Shown one piece after another: positions 7,601-15,394 of a stretch of 64,000 nt of DNA (positions are counted from its first letter, which is position 1; each line of letters begins with the position of its first letter). Made by a program: the position numbers and the translations under genes. A model generated the notes under the pieces. The model did not search any database, was not told the DNA's origin, and worked only from the letters and a program-made list of their open reading frames with translations. The stretch lies in contig NZ_JAFLQZ010000001.1 in NCBI RefSeq assembly GCF_017313265.1, positions 310,001-374,000 on the forward strand, given 5' to 3'. Origin of the DNA: Hymenobacter telluris. GTDB lineage: Bacteria > Bacteroidota > Bacteroidia > Cytophagales > Hymenobacteraceae.

Positions 7601-8370
7601 ATTCTCACCAGCTTGCCCCGGCCGGTTATCTGAACTTCGATGGTGGCGGGGTTACCGGAGTAGTAAATGGTGCTGGTGCCTGCGTGGATGCCGGTGAAGC
7701 TACTGGCCGCGTTAATATGGATGGCGCCGTCGGCATAAGGGGAGAGGCCTACGTAGCAGGAATTTGTGCGCAAATCGGTGCCAAAGAAGCGGCCTAAACC
7801 ACCACCACTCAGTAGTAGCTGGTCGGTTTGGCCCCGCAGGCGGTAGTCGCCTAACTCATATTGGTCTATCCAGAGGTACTGACTGCGGAGGTCCAGGTCG
7901 TAGTCGCCAGCGCCCTTTAGGTGTAAATACAGGGTATCAGCCTGGAACTGGCCTTGTCCGGTGATGTTGCCTTGGCCGTTAAGCGCAATATCGGTGAGCT
8001 TGGGAACGTGGAGCGTTACCTCATGCGGCACGGAGTAGCTGCGGGCCCAGTTGCAAGTGCTTTCGTTACTGATTTCAAGGCGGTTGCCGCGTACTTCCAG
8101 CTTCAGGTCGGATTGCAGGTTTGCGCCAGTGCGTACCTCGGCGTACGTGTCGGCATCCTGTACCAGCGTGATGTTCACATTGTCGAGGGCCGTGAGTTCT
8201 TCGAAGGCGGGCAAGTCGCGCCGCTCAGTGGTTACGTCGCCGGCACTTTTCAGGCAGTCGTTGTCTTGGCAGGAAGCTAATAGGCTGGTGGATAGACCGA
8301 ACAGTGAAAGCAAACGTAAAACCCGCCGTAGGCCGCTAACTTGCGGCGCAACTCCAATCCGAATCATCAT
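7594..8370 (-). CDS. DUF2807 (head GIN) lipoprotein
   Basis: The protein has up to 258 residues with a lipoprotein signal ending LFGLSTSLLASC (Cys at about 34), so it should be lipid-anchored in the cell envelope. The rest is a beta-helix-like GIN/DUF2807 domain of repeated short strands, beginning ERRDLPAFEELTALDNVNITLVQD and ending VEVQITGRGKLVRIN. The function of this family is unknown; adhesin or envelope roles have been suggested. The start is uncertain: the ATG at 8370 leaves only nine bases to the divergent SDR gene, and no internal ATG precedes the signal peptide. The stop codon lies inside a repeat arm. Confidence 0.85.
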   Translation of the reverse strand: MMIRIGVAPQVSGLRRVLRLLSLFGLSTSLLASCQDNDCLKSAGDVTTERRDLPAFEELTALDNVNITLVQDADTYAEVRTGANLQSDLKLEVRGNRLEISNESTCNWARSYSVPHEVTLHVPKLTDIALNGQGNITGQGQFQADTLYLHLKGAGDYDLDLRSQYLWIDQYELGDYRLRGQTDQLLLSGGGLGRFFGTDLRTNSCYVGLSPYADGAIHINAASSFTGIHAGTSTIYYSGNPATIEVQITGRGKLVRIN

Positions 8371-8379
8371 CTTACAGCT

Positions 8380-9072
8380 ATGGAACTAAGCGGCAAGGTA
8401 GCCATTATCACAGGCGTCAGCAAAGGCATTGGGCGGGCTACGGCCGAGGCGTTGCTGGCGAAAGGAGCTGTAGTGGCCGGCTGGGGCCGTACCGCGCCGG
8501 AAGGCCTCGCCAACGAACGGTTCCAGTTTTTCGAGTGCGACATCCGCGACGAAGTATCAGTGAAAGAGGCATACACCAACACTTTGCGGGAGCTGGGGCC
8601 GGCCGTGCACGTGCTGGTCAACAACGCCGGTATTGGCAATTTCGGGCCGATTGACGGGTTTTCGTCCGAGGACTGGCACGCCATGTTCGACACCAACGTG
8701 CACGGCCTGTTCTACTGCACGCGGGCGGTACTGCCGGAAATGAAAAAGCAGCAGGAAGGCCACATCATCAACGTAGCCTCGTTGGCGGGCACAGCCGGTA
8801 CGGCCAAGCTGGCTGGCTACTGCGCCACCAAATACGCCGTGCGCGGCTTCTCCGACGCCCTGTTCAAGGAAGTGCGGCCCGATGGTGTACGCGTAACGTG
8901 CGTGATGCCCGGCTCGGTGGAAACCAACTTCAACGGTGCCGAGCCTGGCCAGGAGCCCGACCCGCACAAGATGCAGCCCGAAGACATTGCCGCCGCCATT
9001 GTGCACGCGCTGGAAGCCCCGCAACCCGTTATGATTTCCGAGCTGCAAATGCGCCCCACGCAGCCGAAATGA
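8380..9072 (+). CDS. SDR-family oxidoreductase, 3-ketoacyl reductase-like
   Basis: The protein has 230 residues from ATG 8380 (MELSGKVAIITGVSKGIGRA). It contains the TGVSKGIG cofactor loop, VLVNNAGIGNFGPI, the catalytic Ser in INVASLAGTAG, YCATKYA (YxxxK), and VRVTCVMPGSVETNF. This is close to FabG-like classical SDRs but could equally be a sugar or sepiapterin-type reductase. Its promoter must overlap the 5' end of the divergent DUF2807 gene, only nine bases away. It is a paralogue-like neighbour of the SDR at 6778. Confidence 0.9.
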   Translation: MELSGKVAIITGVSKGIGRATAEALLAKGAVVAGWGRTAPEGLANERFQFFECDIRDEVSVKEAYTNTLRELGPAVHVLVNNAGIGNFGPIDGFSSEDWHAMFDTNVHGLFYCTRAVLPEMKKQQEGHIINVASLAGTAGTAKLAGYCATKYAVRGFSDALFKEVRPDGVRVTCVMPGSVETNFNGAEPGQEPDPHKMQPEDIAAAIVHALEAPQPVMISELQMRPTQPK

Positions 9073-9559
9073 GTTGTGAGTTACCAGTTGCCGGTTACCA
9101 GTCTATGCGGCGCAAGCGAACAGACTCGATGAGTTTCTTTGATGAAAGAGTATACAGAGCTTAAAGTCTGGCAGAAGGCCCGGCTGTTGACCAATAGCGT
9201 GTACGAGGTGACGCGTGGTTTTCCTAAAGACGAGCTTTTCGCTCTAACCAATCAGATGCGGCGCTGTGCAATTTCAATACCTTCTAACTTAGCGGAAGGA
9301 TGTGGCCGAAACCATGCGCGTGATTCTTTGCAGTTTTTTTTCATTGCACGTGGCTCGTTATACGAGTTGGAAACTCAGTTTTATCTTGCACTCGATCAGT
9401 CCTATCTGACGCAGGAGGCTTTCAACAACTCAATGAGTCAATTAATTGAGTGTCGTCGACTGCTGAGCGGGTTCATTTCTTATTTTCAAGGTCTACCATC
9501 GAGCAACCAGTAGCCCATTTTCATATAACTGGCAACTGATAACCGACAACTGGTAACTC
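9071..9559. repeat. Heptamer-arm inverted repeat enclosing a four-helix-bundle gene
   Basis: The left arm (9071-9102) reads in units gttgtga, gttacca, gttgccg, gttacca. The right arm (9527-9559) is its complement, matching nearly base for base over about 25 bp with two transitions. The loop of about 420 bp holds one complete gene (9142-9513). Other elements of this type in the window have loops of a few to about 110 bp and no gene. Confidence 0.85.
9142..9513 (+). CDS. Four-helix-bundle protein (S23 / 23S rRNA intervening-sequence protein family)
   Basis: The protein has 123 residues, starting MKEYTELKVWQKARLLTNSV. Family hallmarks are LKVWQKA, the central LTNQMRRCAISIPSNLAEGCGR and the later ARGSLYELETQF. 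Relatives are encoded in the intervening sequences of some 23S rRNAs, free in many genomes, and as the Avd accessory protein of diversity-generating retroelements. They form basic pentameric barrels thought to bind nucleic acid. Here no reverse transcriptase is present. The gene lies in the loop of an inverted repeat whose arms begin just after the SDR stop codon and end just before gldA. It is more AT-rich than its neighbours, suggesting a separate origin. Confidence 0.9.
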   Translation: MKEYTELKVWQKARLLTNSVYEVTRGFPKDELFALTNQMRRCAISIPSNLAEGCGRNHARDSLQFFFIARGSLYELETQFYLALDQSYLTQEAFNNSMSQLIECRRLLSGFISYFQGLPSSNQ

Positions 9560-9563
9560 AATT

Positions 9564-10472
9564 ATGGTAGAAGTTCAACATCTGACCAAGACCTTCGGCA
9601 CCCAAACGGCCGTGAACAACATTAGCTTCACGGTGGGCAAGGGCGAAATTCTGGGCTTTCTGGGGCCGAATGGTGCCGGCAAATCCACAACTATGAAGAT
9701 GGCTACGGGGTATTTGCCGCCTTCGGCCGGTACCGTACTCATCGACGGTTTCGACGTACTGACGGCTCCGCTGGAAGTGCGCCGCCGGGTGGGCTACCTG
9801 CCCGAGCACAACCCGTTGTACCTGGATATGTACGTGCATGAGTACCTGGAATTTATTGGCTCAGTGCACGGCTTGAGCGGGGAAGCACTGCGCCGCCGCG
9901 TACGGCAGCTGGTAGAGCGGGTTGGGCTGGGCCGGGAGCAGAACAAGCAAATCGGGGCCCTCTCGAAAGGCTATCGGCAGCGGGTAGGGCTGGCGCAGGC
10001 CCTCATCCACGACCCCGGCGTACTCATCCTCGACGAGCCCACCACCGGCCTCGACCCCAACCAAATTGGCGAAATCCGCAGCTTGATTCGGGAGCTGGGC
10101 GAAGACAAAACGGTCATCTTCAGCACCCACATTTTGCCCGAGGTAACCGCCTTATGTAGCCGCGCTGTCATCATCAACCGGGGCCAGCTGGTAGCCGATT
10201 CGCCGGTGTCGGAACTGGGCGCGGGTAAGGCCAGTGAAACGATTATTCGCGCCGAGTTCGAGCAGGCCATTGACACGGCGTTGCTGCAAAACCTGCCCGG
10301 CATCAGCCGCGTGGAAGTGGAAACCGGCCACACCTACCGCATCCGAGCCACCGCCGGCACCGACCAGCGCGGCGCTATTTCGCGGCTGGCGGCCCAGCAA
10401 GGCTGGGTGCTACTGGGTCTGCGGCAGGAAGAACAGTCGTTGGAGCAGGTGTTTCAGGCGCTGACCAAATAA
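9564..10472 (+). CDS. gldA: Gliding motility ABC transporter ATPase GldA
   Basis: The protein has 302 residues. Walker A is GPNGAGKST (34-42), then LGREQNKQIGALSKGYRQRVGLAQA as signature, LILDEPTTGLDPNQ as Walker B, and FSTHILPEV. The C-terminal 80 residues form the accessory domain seen in GldA. With the permease GldF and the GldG protein it makes the ABC complex needed for gliding in Flavobacterium, although some Bacteroidota carry it without known motility. gldF and gldG follow, but an unrelated ORF (10482-10829) separates gldA from gldF. Confidence 0.93.
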   Translation: MVEVQHLTKTFGTQTAVNNISFTVGKGEILGFLGPNGAGKSTTMKMATGYLPPSAGTVLIDGFDVLTAPLEVRRRVGYLPEHNPLYLDMYVHEYLEFIGSVHGLSGEALRRRVRQLVERVGLGREQNKQIGALSKGYRQRVGLAQALIHDPGVLILDEPTTGLDPNQIGEIRSLIRELGEDKTVIFSTHILPEVTALCSRAVIINRGQLVADSPVSELGAGKASETIIRAEFEQAIDTALLQNLPGISRVEVETGHTYRIRATAGTDQRGAISRLAAQQGWVLLGLRQEEQSLEQVFQALTK

Positions 10473-10481
10473 GTCCATTCC

Positions 10482-10829
10482 GTGGTAAAGAGCTTCTTCT
10501 TAACATACGGGACTAACGATGTAGGTGTCGATGAGCTTGGTCAGCGTATTGCCTCGGCCTTAGGTATGCAATTTGAATTGCGAGAAAGCTTATATGCAGG
10601 TGCTTATGTCAATTGCGTTGGTTCCCAGGCCGATACTTTAAGAATAGTACCTAATGAAGTCAATCAAGAAATAGTGCGAGAGAAATTCAGAGAATATTCC
10701 GTTTTAGTTGAAATATCAAACCTCAGAGGTAAAAATGTTGACAAAGAAGCACGGACTTTATATGTGAAGCAGGTTTTGGGCACTATGCCAGAGTTGACCC
10801 TTTTGGATGATATTCAATACTTAGAATAG
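10482..10829 (+). CDS. Unknown 115-residue protein inserted between gldA and gldF
   Basis: The gene starts at GTG 10482, nine bases after gldA, and ends nine bases before gldF. It encodes a soluble protein (MVKSFFLTYGTNDVGVDELG...) with no signal peptide, membrane segment or motif I recognise. Its codons are clearly richer in A/T than those of gldA and gldF. Position and composition suggest a later insertion into the gld operon. An alpha/beta fold or an orphan immunity-like protein is possible, but nothing in the sequence proves it. Confidence 0.6.
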   Translation: MVKSFFLTYGTNDVGVDELGQRIASALGMQFELRESLYAGAYVNCVGSQADTLRIVPNEVNQEIVREKFREYSVLVEISNLRGKNVDKEARTLYVKQVLGTMPELTLLDDIQYLE

Positions 10830-10838
10830 ACTTTTCCT

Positions 10839-11564
10839 GTGTACGCCATACTTCGCAAAGAATTCAATTCCTTCCTCAACTCACCCGTGGCCTATGTGGT
10901 TATTGGGGTGTTTCTGGTGGCTACCGGCTTGTTCGTGTGGGTGTTTCCCGACAGCAGCGTGCTGGATTACGGCTTTGCCGATTTGCAGACGCTGTTCAAC
11001 ACCGCTCCCTGGATTTTCCTGTTCCTGATTCCGGCCATTACCATGCGCACCTTTGCCGAAGAGAAAAAGGCCGGCACCATGGAGCTGCTGCTTACCCGGC
11101 CCCTCACCGACGGCCAGATAATAGGAGGGAAGTACCTGGCGTGCTTGTTATTGGCCCTGCTGGCGCTGCTGCCCACGCTGCTCTACTACTACTCGGTGTA
11201 CAAACTTGGCAACCCCGAAGGCAACATCGATTCGGCGGCTACGGTGGGTTCGTATCTGGGGCTGGTGCTGCTGGCGGCGGTGTTTGCGGCCATCGGCATC
11301 TTCGCCAGCGCCATCACCCGCGACCAAATTATTGCCTTTCTGGTGGCCGTGGTCGGCTGCTTTCTGGTGTACTCCGGCTTCGATTCGCTGGCTTCGGTTT
11401 TCGAGGGGACACCGGCCTACTACATCAGCCAACTCGGCATTGCCGCGCACTACCGCGACATCAGCAAAGGCCTCGTCGATTCCCGCGACTTACTCTATTT
11501 CTTTAGCTTGATTGCCGGCCTGCTGCTGGCAACCAGAGTGGTGCTGCAAAGCCGTAATTGGTAG
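10839..11564 (+). CDS. gldF: Gliding motility ABC transporter permease GldF
   Basis: The protein has 241 residues. The start is GTG 10839, giving MYAILRKEFNSFLNSPVAYV, the usual GldF beginning. It has six hydrophobic segments in the ABC-2 permease pattern; the conserved loop PAITMRTFAEEKKAGTMELLLTRPLTDGQIIGGKYLA is intact. It is the membrane partner of GldA. gldG starts 22 bases downstream. The start codon and spacing suggest translation coupled to upstream genes. Confidence 0.93.
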   Translation: MYAILRKEFNSFLNSPVAYVVIGVFLVATGLFVWVFPDSSVLDYGFADLQTLFNTAPWIFLFLIPAITMRTFAEEKKAGTMELLLTRPLTDGQIIGGKYLACLLLALLALLPTLLYYYSVYKLGNPEGNIDSAATVGSYLGLVLLAAVFAAIGIFASAITRDQIIAFLVAVVGCFLVYSGFDSLASVFEGTPAYYISQLGIAAHYRDISKGLVDSRDLLYFFSLIAGLLLATRVVLQSRNW

Positions 11565-11585
11565 TTGCTTAGCTCCTGACATAAC

Positions 11586-13283
11586 ATGCCCGAACAACTT
11601 CCCAACCCATCCCGCAAACGCCGCGACCTGCTGACTTTCCTGGCGGTTGTTGCCGGATTACTGCTCGTCAATTTCATTGGCCAGCAGTTCTTTTTCCGCC
11701 TCGACCTCACCCAGGAAAAGCGCTACACCATGTCGGCGGCCACCCGGCAGCTGCTCACCAACCTCAAGCAGCCCGTCACGGTGACGGTGTATTTGGACGG
11801 CGACTTTCCGCCGCCGTTCCGCCGCTTGCAGCAGTCGGTGCGCGAGACGCTGAACGAAATGCAGGTGTACGGCGGCAGCAACCTGAAATACGTGTTCATC
11901 GACCCCTCGGCGGCCAGCACCGAGAAGGCCCGCAACGAGTACTACCAGACACTGTTCAAGAAAGGCCTTTCGCCCACCAACCTGGGAGCCAATGAGAACG
12001 GCAAGCGGGTCGAGAAGATCATCTTCCCCTGGGCCACCGTATCGGCGGGGGGCAAGGAGCAACGGGTGCTGCTGTTGCGCGGCAACCAGGCCGCCCCTTC
12101 CGATGTGCGCCTCAACCAAAGCATTGAAGGACTGGAATACGAGCTGGCCAGCGCCATCCGCAAGCTCAGCCCCGGCAAGCGCAAGCTGATTGGGGTGGTG
12201 GAAGGTCACGGCGAGCTAAGCAACGCCGAAGCCGGGGACCTGATTGGCTCGCTCAGCCAGTTCTACGACGTGTACCGCGTTGACCTGAGTAAGGTGCGCG
12301 ACCTGCGGGCCCTCAACGCCGTAATCGTGGCCAAGCCGGCCACGGCGTACAGCGAAATCGAGAAGTTCAAGCTCGACCAGTTCATCACCCAGGGCGGCAA
12401 CGCGCTGTTCTTCGTGGATGCCATGCGCGTGAACCTAGATAGCGCCGCCCGCACCGGCATGCTGTCCTTCCCGCAACCCGTTGGCCTCGATGACCTGCTG
12501 TTCAAGTACGGGGTGCGGGTAAACGCCGATTTGGTGCTGGATTTGAATTCGGGCGTGATTCCGCTCGTGACCGGCATGGAAGGCAACAAGCCCAAAGTGG
12601 AGCCTATGCCGTGGCAGTTCTACCCGCTCATCAACAACTTCAGCACGCACCCAATCACCCGCAACCTCGATGCGGTGTACACCAAATTCGTGAGCACCCT
12701 GGACACGGTGAAGGCCACGGGTATCCGCAAAACCCCGCTGTTCTTCACCTCGCGCTACTCCCGGGTGCTACCGTCGCCGGTGCCCGTCAACCTGAACGAC
12801 GCCCGCTTGGAGCCGGACCGCAAGCTCTACAAAGACAAGTTCAAGCCGGTAGCCTACCTGCTTGAAGGCCAGTTCAGCTCGCTCTACGCCAACCGCGCCG
12901 AGCCCGGCACCACCCGGTTTCAGCCCGCTACGTCGCCCCAGGCCAAGCCGGCTAAGGTGCTAGTGGTGTCCGATGGTGACTTTGTGCGTTCCGAGCTAGA
13001 CCCCAAAACCGGCCAGCCCTTCCGCCTCGGCTTCGACCGGCTCGCCAACACCGAATTTGCCAACCGGGAACTGGTGCTCAACGCCGTAGACTACATGCTC
13101 GACGAAACCGGCCTCATCAGCGTCCGGGGCAAGCAAATCACCCTTCGCCCGCTAGATAAGCTAAAAGTAATCGAGCAGCGCAGCCGCTGGCAACTGCTGA
13201 ACTTGGTAGCGCCGCTGGTATTGCTAGGCGTGTTCGGGGCTGTGCGTGCTTGGCGGCGGAAGCGTCGGTATGCGTCGTTTTAG
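11586..13283 (+). CDS. gldG: Gliding motility ABC transporter-associated protein GldG
   Basis: The protein has 565 residues. An N-terminal membrane anchor (about 18-36, LTFLAVVAGLLLVNFIGQQF) precedes a long extracytoplasmic region of the Gld/ABC_transp_aux type (RYTMSAATRQLLTNLKQPVTV, then GVVEGHGELSNAEAGDLI), and a second anchor lies at the C-terminus (LVAPLVLLGVFGAVRAW). This layout is characteristic of GldG, the third part of the GldAFG complex. The length is normal. Confidence 0.93.
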   Translation: MPEQLPNPSRKRRDLLTFLAVVAGLLLVNFIGQQFFFRLDLTQEKRYTMSAATRQLLTNLKQPVTVTVYLDGDFPPPFRRLQQSVRETLNEMQVYGGSNLKYVFIDPSAASTEKARNEYYQTLFKKGLSPTNLGANENGKRVEKIIFPWATVSAGGKEQRVLLLRGNQAAPSDVRLNQSIEGLEYELASAIRKLSPGKRKLIGVVEGHGELSNAEAGDLIGSLSQFYDVYRVDLSKVRDLRALNAVIVAKPATAYSEIEKFKLDQFITQGGNALFFVDAMRVNLDSAARTGMLSFPQPVGLDDLLFKYGVRVNADLVLDLNSGVIPLVTGMEGNKPKVEPMPWQFYPLINNFSTHPITRNLDAVYTKFVSTLDTVKATGIRKTPLFFTSRYSRVLPSPVPVNLNDARLEPDRKLYKDKFKPVAYLLEGQFSSLYANRAEPGTTRFQPATSPQAKPAKVLVVSDGDFVRSELDPKTGQPFRLGFDRLANTEFANRELVLNAVDYMLDETGLISVRGKQITLRPLDKLKVIEQRSRWQLLNLVAPLVLLGVFGAVRAWRRKRRYASF

Positions 13284-13318
13284 CGCCTAAATATTTATAG
13301 AAATTAAAGATAACAGCT

Positions 13319-13585
13319 ATGCTTGGCGAGATATTGGGTGAGGCTATAGGAGAGATAGTAATTGGTGCAGTTTGGCGTTGTTTTCTGACTATAACGGGTT
13401 TCATATATCTATATGGCCGCTATTGGCAGCCGCAACGAGTACAAATAATATTGATTGAACAGTATGGCAACCGGTACGCCAATGCTGGAGAAGCGGTAAC
13501 AACCAAGCTGATGCAAATTCTAGGCGTTTTGCTATTGCTAACGCTTTGGATAGGTGTTGCTGTACTCGGCTGGATTCATAGATAG
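13319..13585 (+). CDS. Small two-pass membrane protein, unknown
   Basis: The 88-residue ORF starts MLGEILGEAIGEIVIGAVWR. It has a glycine/isoleucine-rich first hydrophobic stretch, a short loop (QPQRVQIILIEQYGNRYANAGE), and a strongly hydrophobic C-terminal helix (LMQILGVLLLLTLWIGVAVLGWIH). Base composition is more AT-rich than gldG or dnaN. I recognise no family. It lies 35 bases after gldG and could be co-transcribed or an independent acquisition. Confidence 0.6.
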   Translation: MLGEILGEAIGEIVIGAVWRCFLTITGFIYLYGRYWQPQRVQIILIEQYGNRYANAGEAVTTKLMQILGVLLLLTLWIGVAVLGWIHR

Positions 13586-13671
13586 TTGTACTGTCTCTCT
13601 AGGGCTTTGATATGGTAATCTGACTACCAAAACCCGTACTCCATGCACTAGAAAACCCCGCGCTGGTTTCC

Positions 13672-13679
13672 TATCTTTG
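13672..13679 (+). promoter_or_regulatory. dnaN promoter -7 box
   Basis: TATCTTTG matches the TAnnTTTG consensus, 37 bases before the dnaN start. No TTG is present 19 bases upstream, so only the -7 element is supported. Confidence 0.5.
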
Positions 13680-13716
13680 CCCTCTACCCAACCAAGCACC
13701 ACAACCCAACCCTGAT

Positions 13717-14841
13717 ATGAAGTTTATCGTCTCGTCTTCCGCCTTGCTCAAGCAGCTACAGAGCATTAATGGCGTGGTAACGAACAACCCCGTGGTGCCG
13801 ATTCTGGAGAACTTCCTCTTTGAAATCGAGGAAGGCAAGCTCACCATTACGGCCTCCGACCTGGAAACGAGCATGATGACGGAGCTGCCCGTTGAAGCCC
13901 GTGAGGCTGGCCGCATTGCCGCTCCCGCCCGCATCCTGCTTGATACCCTCAAGAACCTGCCCGACCAGCCCGTGACCTTCACGCTGGACGAGGAAACTTA
14001 CACCATCGAAATTGCCAGCAGCAACGGCCGCTACAAGCTGGCCGGCGAAAACGCCACCGACTTCCCGCGCGTACCGGTGGTGAAAGGCTCCACGCCGATT
14101 GAAATTCCATCGTCGTCGTTGGCCCGCGCCATCAACAAAACCATCTTTGCGGTAAGCACCGACGAGCTGCGCCCGGCTATGACCGGTATTTTGGTGCAGC
14201 TGGCTGATAATCAGGTAACCTTCGTGGCTACCGACGGCCACCGCCTGTTGCGCTACCGCCGTTCCGATGTAGGCGCCGGCCAGACCGCCAACCTCATCAT
14301 CCCGCGCAAAGCTTTCAATTTGCTGAAAGGCGCGTTGCCTTCCGAAGCCACGCCGGTGAAAGTGGAGTTCAACAACTCCAACGCCTTCTTCAGCTTCAAC
14401 CAGATGCGCCTCGTGTGCCGCCTGATTGACGAGCGGTACCCGGACTACGAAAACGTAATTCCGGTGAGCAACCCCAACAAGCTCATCATCAGCCGCCAGG
14501 AAATCCTGAACTCGGTGAAGCGCATCAGCATCTACTCCAACAAGACCACTCACCAGGTGCGGCTGCGCCTCGCGGGTTCCGAGCTGACAGTTTCGGCCGA
14601 AGACCTGGACTTCAGCAACGAGGCCAACGAGAAGCTGCCCTGCCAGTACGACGGGGAGGACATGGAAATCGGCTTCAACGCCAAGTTCCTGCAGGAAATG
14701 CTGTCCAACATCGACTCCGAGGAAATCACGCTGGAGCTGAGCACGCCCAACCGCGCCGGCCTGCTCATGCCCACCCTCGCCGACGACAACGAAAGCATCC
14801 TGATGCTGGTAATGCCAGTGATGCTGAACAACTACGTTTAA
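13717..14841 (+). CDS. dnaN: DNA polymerase III sliding clamp, beta subunit
   Basis: The protein has 374 residues, the standard length for a bacterial beta clamp. It starts MKFIVSSSALLKQLQSINGV; the three clamp domains are recognisable: N-terminal NPVVPILENFLFEIEEGKLTITASDLE, central PAMTGILVQLADNQVTFVATDGHRLLRY, and C-terminal EITLELSTPNRAGLLMPTL with the closing LMLVMPVMLNNYV. It encircles DNA and tethers the replicative polymerase. No dnaA or recF is adjacent, so the gene is not in an oriC-type cluster here. A strong terminator follows. Confidence 0.97.
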   Translation: MKFIVSSSALLKQLQSINGVVTNNPVVPILENFLFEIEEGKLTITASDLETSMMTELPVEAREAGRIAAPARILLDTLKNLPDQPVTFTLDEETYTIEIASSNGRYKLAGENATDFPRVPVVKGSTPIEIPSSSLARAINKTIFAVSTDELRPAMTGILVQLADNQVTFVATDGHRLLRYRRSDVGAGQTANLIIPRKAFNLLKGALPSEATPVKVEFNNSNAFFSFNQMRLVCRLIDERYPDYENVIPVSNPNKLIISRQEILNSVKRISIYSNKTTHQVRLRLAGSELTVSAEDLDFSNEANEKLPCQYDGEDMEIGFNAKFLQEMLSNIDSEEITLELSTPNRAGLLMPTLADDNESILMLVMPVMLNNYV

Positions 14842-14975
14842 TGGCTTAATTGATTAATAGCTAAATGGTTGGCCGTTCTCACGGCTGACCATTTTTCTTA
14901 TGCAGTCGTTCTGCCTTTTCCTTTGGGTGGCTCTAGCTTAACCATGTAGCCATTCAACAATTCAACAATTCAATC
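14841..14975. repeat. Octamer-arm inverted repeat after dnaN
   Basis: The left arm (14841-14868) reads in eight-base units aatggctt, aattgatt, aatagcta. The right arm (14950-14975) carries attcaaca units in complement. The arms are imperfect. The element spans the whole dnaN-gldC gap and encloses a separate rho-independent terminator. Confidence 0.65.
14863..14896 (+). terminator. dnaN terminator
   Basis: A 13-bp stem (aatggttggccgt / acggctgaccatt, two G-T pairs) with a TCTC loop and a following T tract, 22 bases after the dnaN stop codon. Confidence 0.88.
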
Positions 14976-15314
14976 ATGAAGAAATCCGAAATCCGCTTCA
15001 GCATTGCCCTCGACGACCAGAAAGTGCCCGAGGCCATCAGCTGGACGGCTACCGATGCCGGCCCCGACATTCACTTTGCCAAGGCCATCAATATTGCCCT
15101 CTGGGACCGGGACGAGCGCGGCACCATGAAAATCGACCTGTGGACCAAGGAAATGCCCGTTGACGAAATGAAGCGCTTCTACGTGGACACCATGGGTGCC
15201 ATGGCCGAAAGCCTCATCACCGCCACCAACGACTCACTGATGGCCACCAAAATCCGCAGCCTCTGCAAAGAGCTAACCGACCACCTCAACGCCGAAGAAG
15301 GCCAGCAGCGGTAG
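14976..15314 (+). CDS. gldC: Gliding motility protein GldC
   Basis: The protein has 112 residues, starting MKKSEIRFSIALDDQKVPEA. The GldC pattern is clear: PEAISWTATDAGPD, AKAINIALWDRDERGTMKIDLWTKEMPVDEMKRF, and DSLMATKIRSLCKELTDH. GldC is a small cytoplasmic protein required for, or stimulating, gliding in Flavobacterium; its biochemical role is unknown, and it is widely kept in non-gliding Bacteroidota. It is monocistronic, followed by a strong terminator, and lies about 1.7 kb from gldG with dnaN between. Confidence 0.93.
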   Translation: MKKSEIRFSIALDDQKVPEAISWTATDAGPDIHFAKAINIALWDRDERGTMKIDLWTKEMPVDEMKRFYVDTMGAMAESLITATNDSLMATKIRSLCKELTDHLNAEEGQQR

Positions 15315-15335
15315 GTAGCTCTGCTAGCAAGCAGC

Positions 15336-15378
15336 AACAGAAAGCCCCGCCAACGTAGTGTTGGCGGGGCTTTCTGTT
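15336..15378. terminator. Bidirectional terminator between gldC and convergent gene
   Basis: An 18-bp perfect stem, aacagaaagccccgccaa / ttggcggggctttctgtt, with a seven-base loop, placed between two converging stop codons. Confidence 0.92.
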
Positions 15379-15394
15379 ACTATCTAATTCTACC

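Noticed and set aside
9071..9559. Diversity-generating retroelement, because of the Avd-like protein
   Set aside because: There is no reverse transcriptase and no template/variable repeat pair nearby.
13717..14841. Replication origin near dnaN
   Set aside because: No dnaA or recF gene and no cluster of DnaA boxes could be recognised around it.
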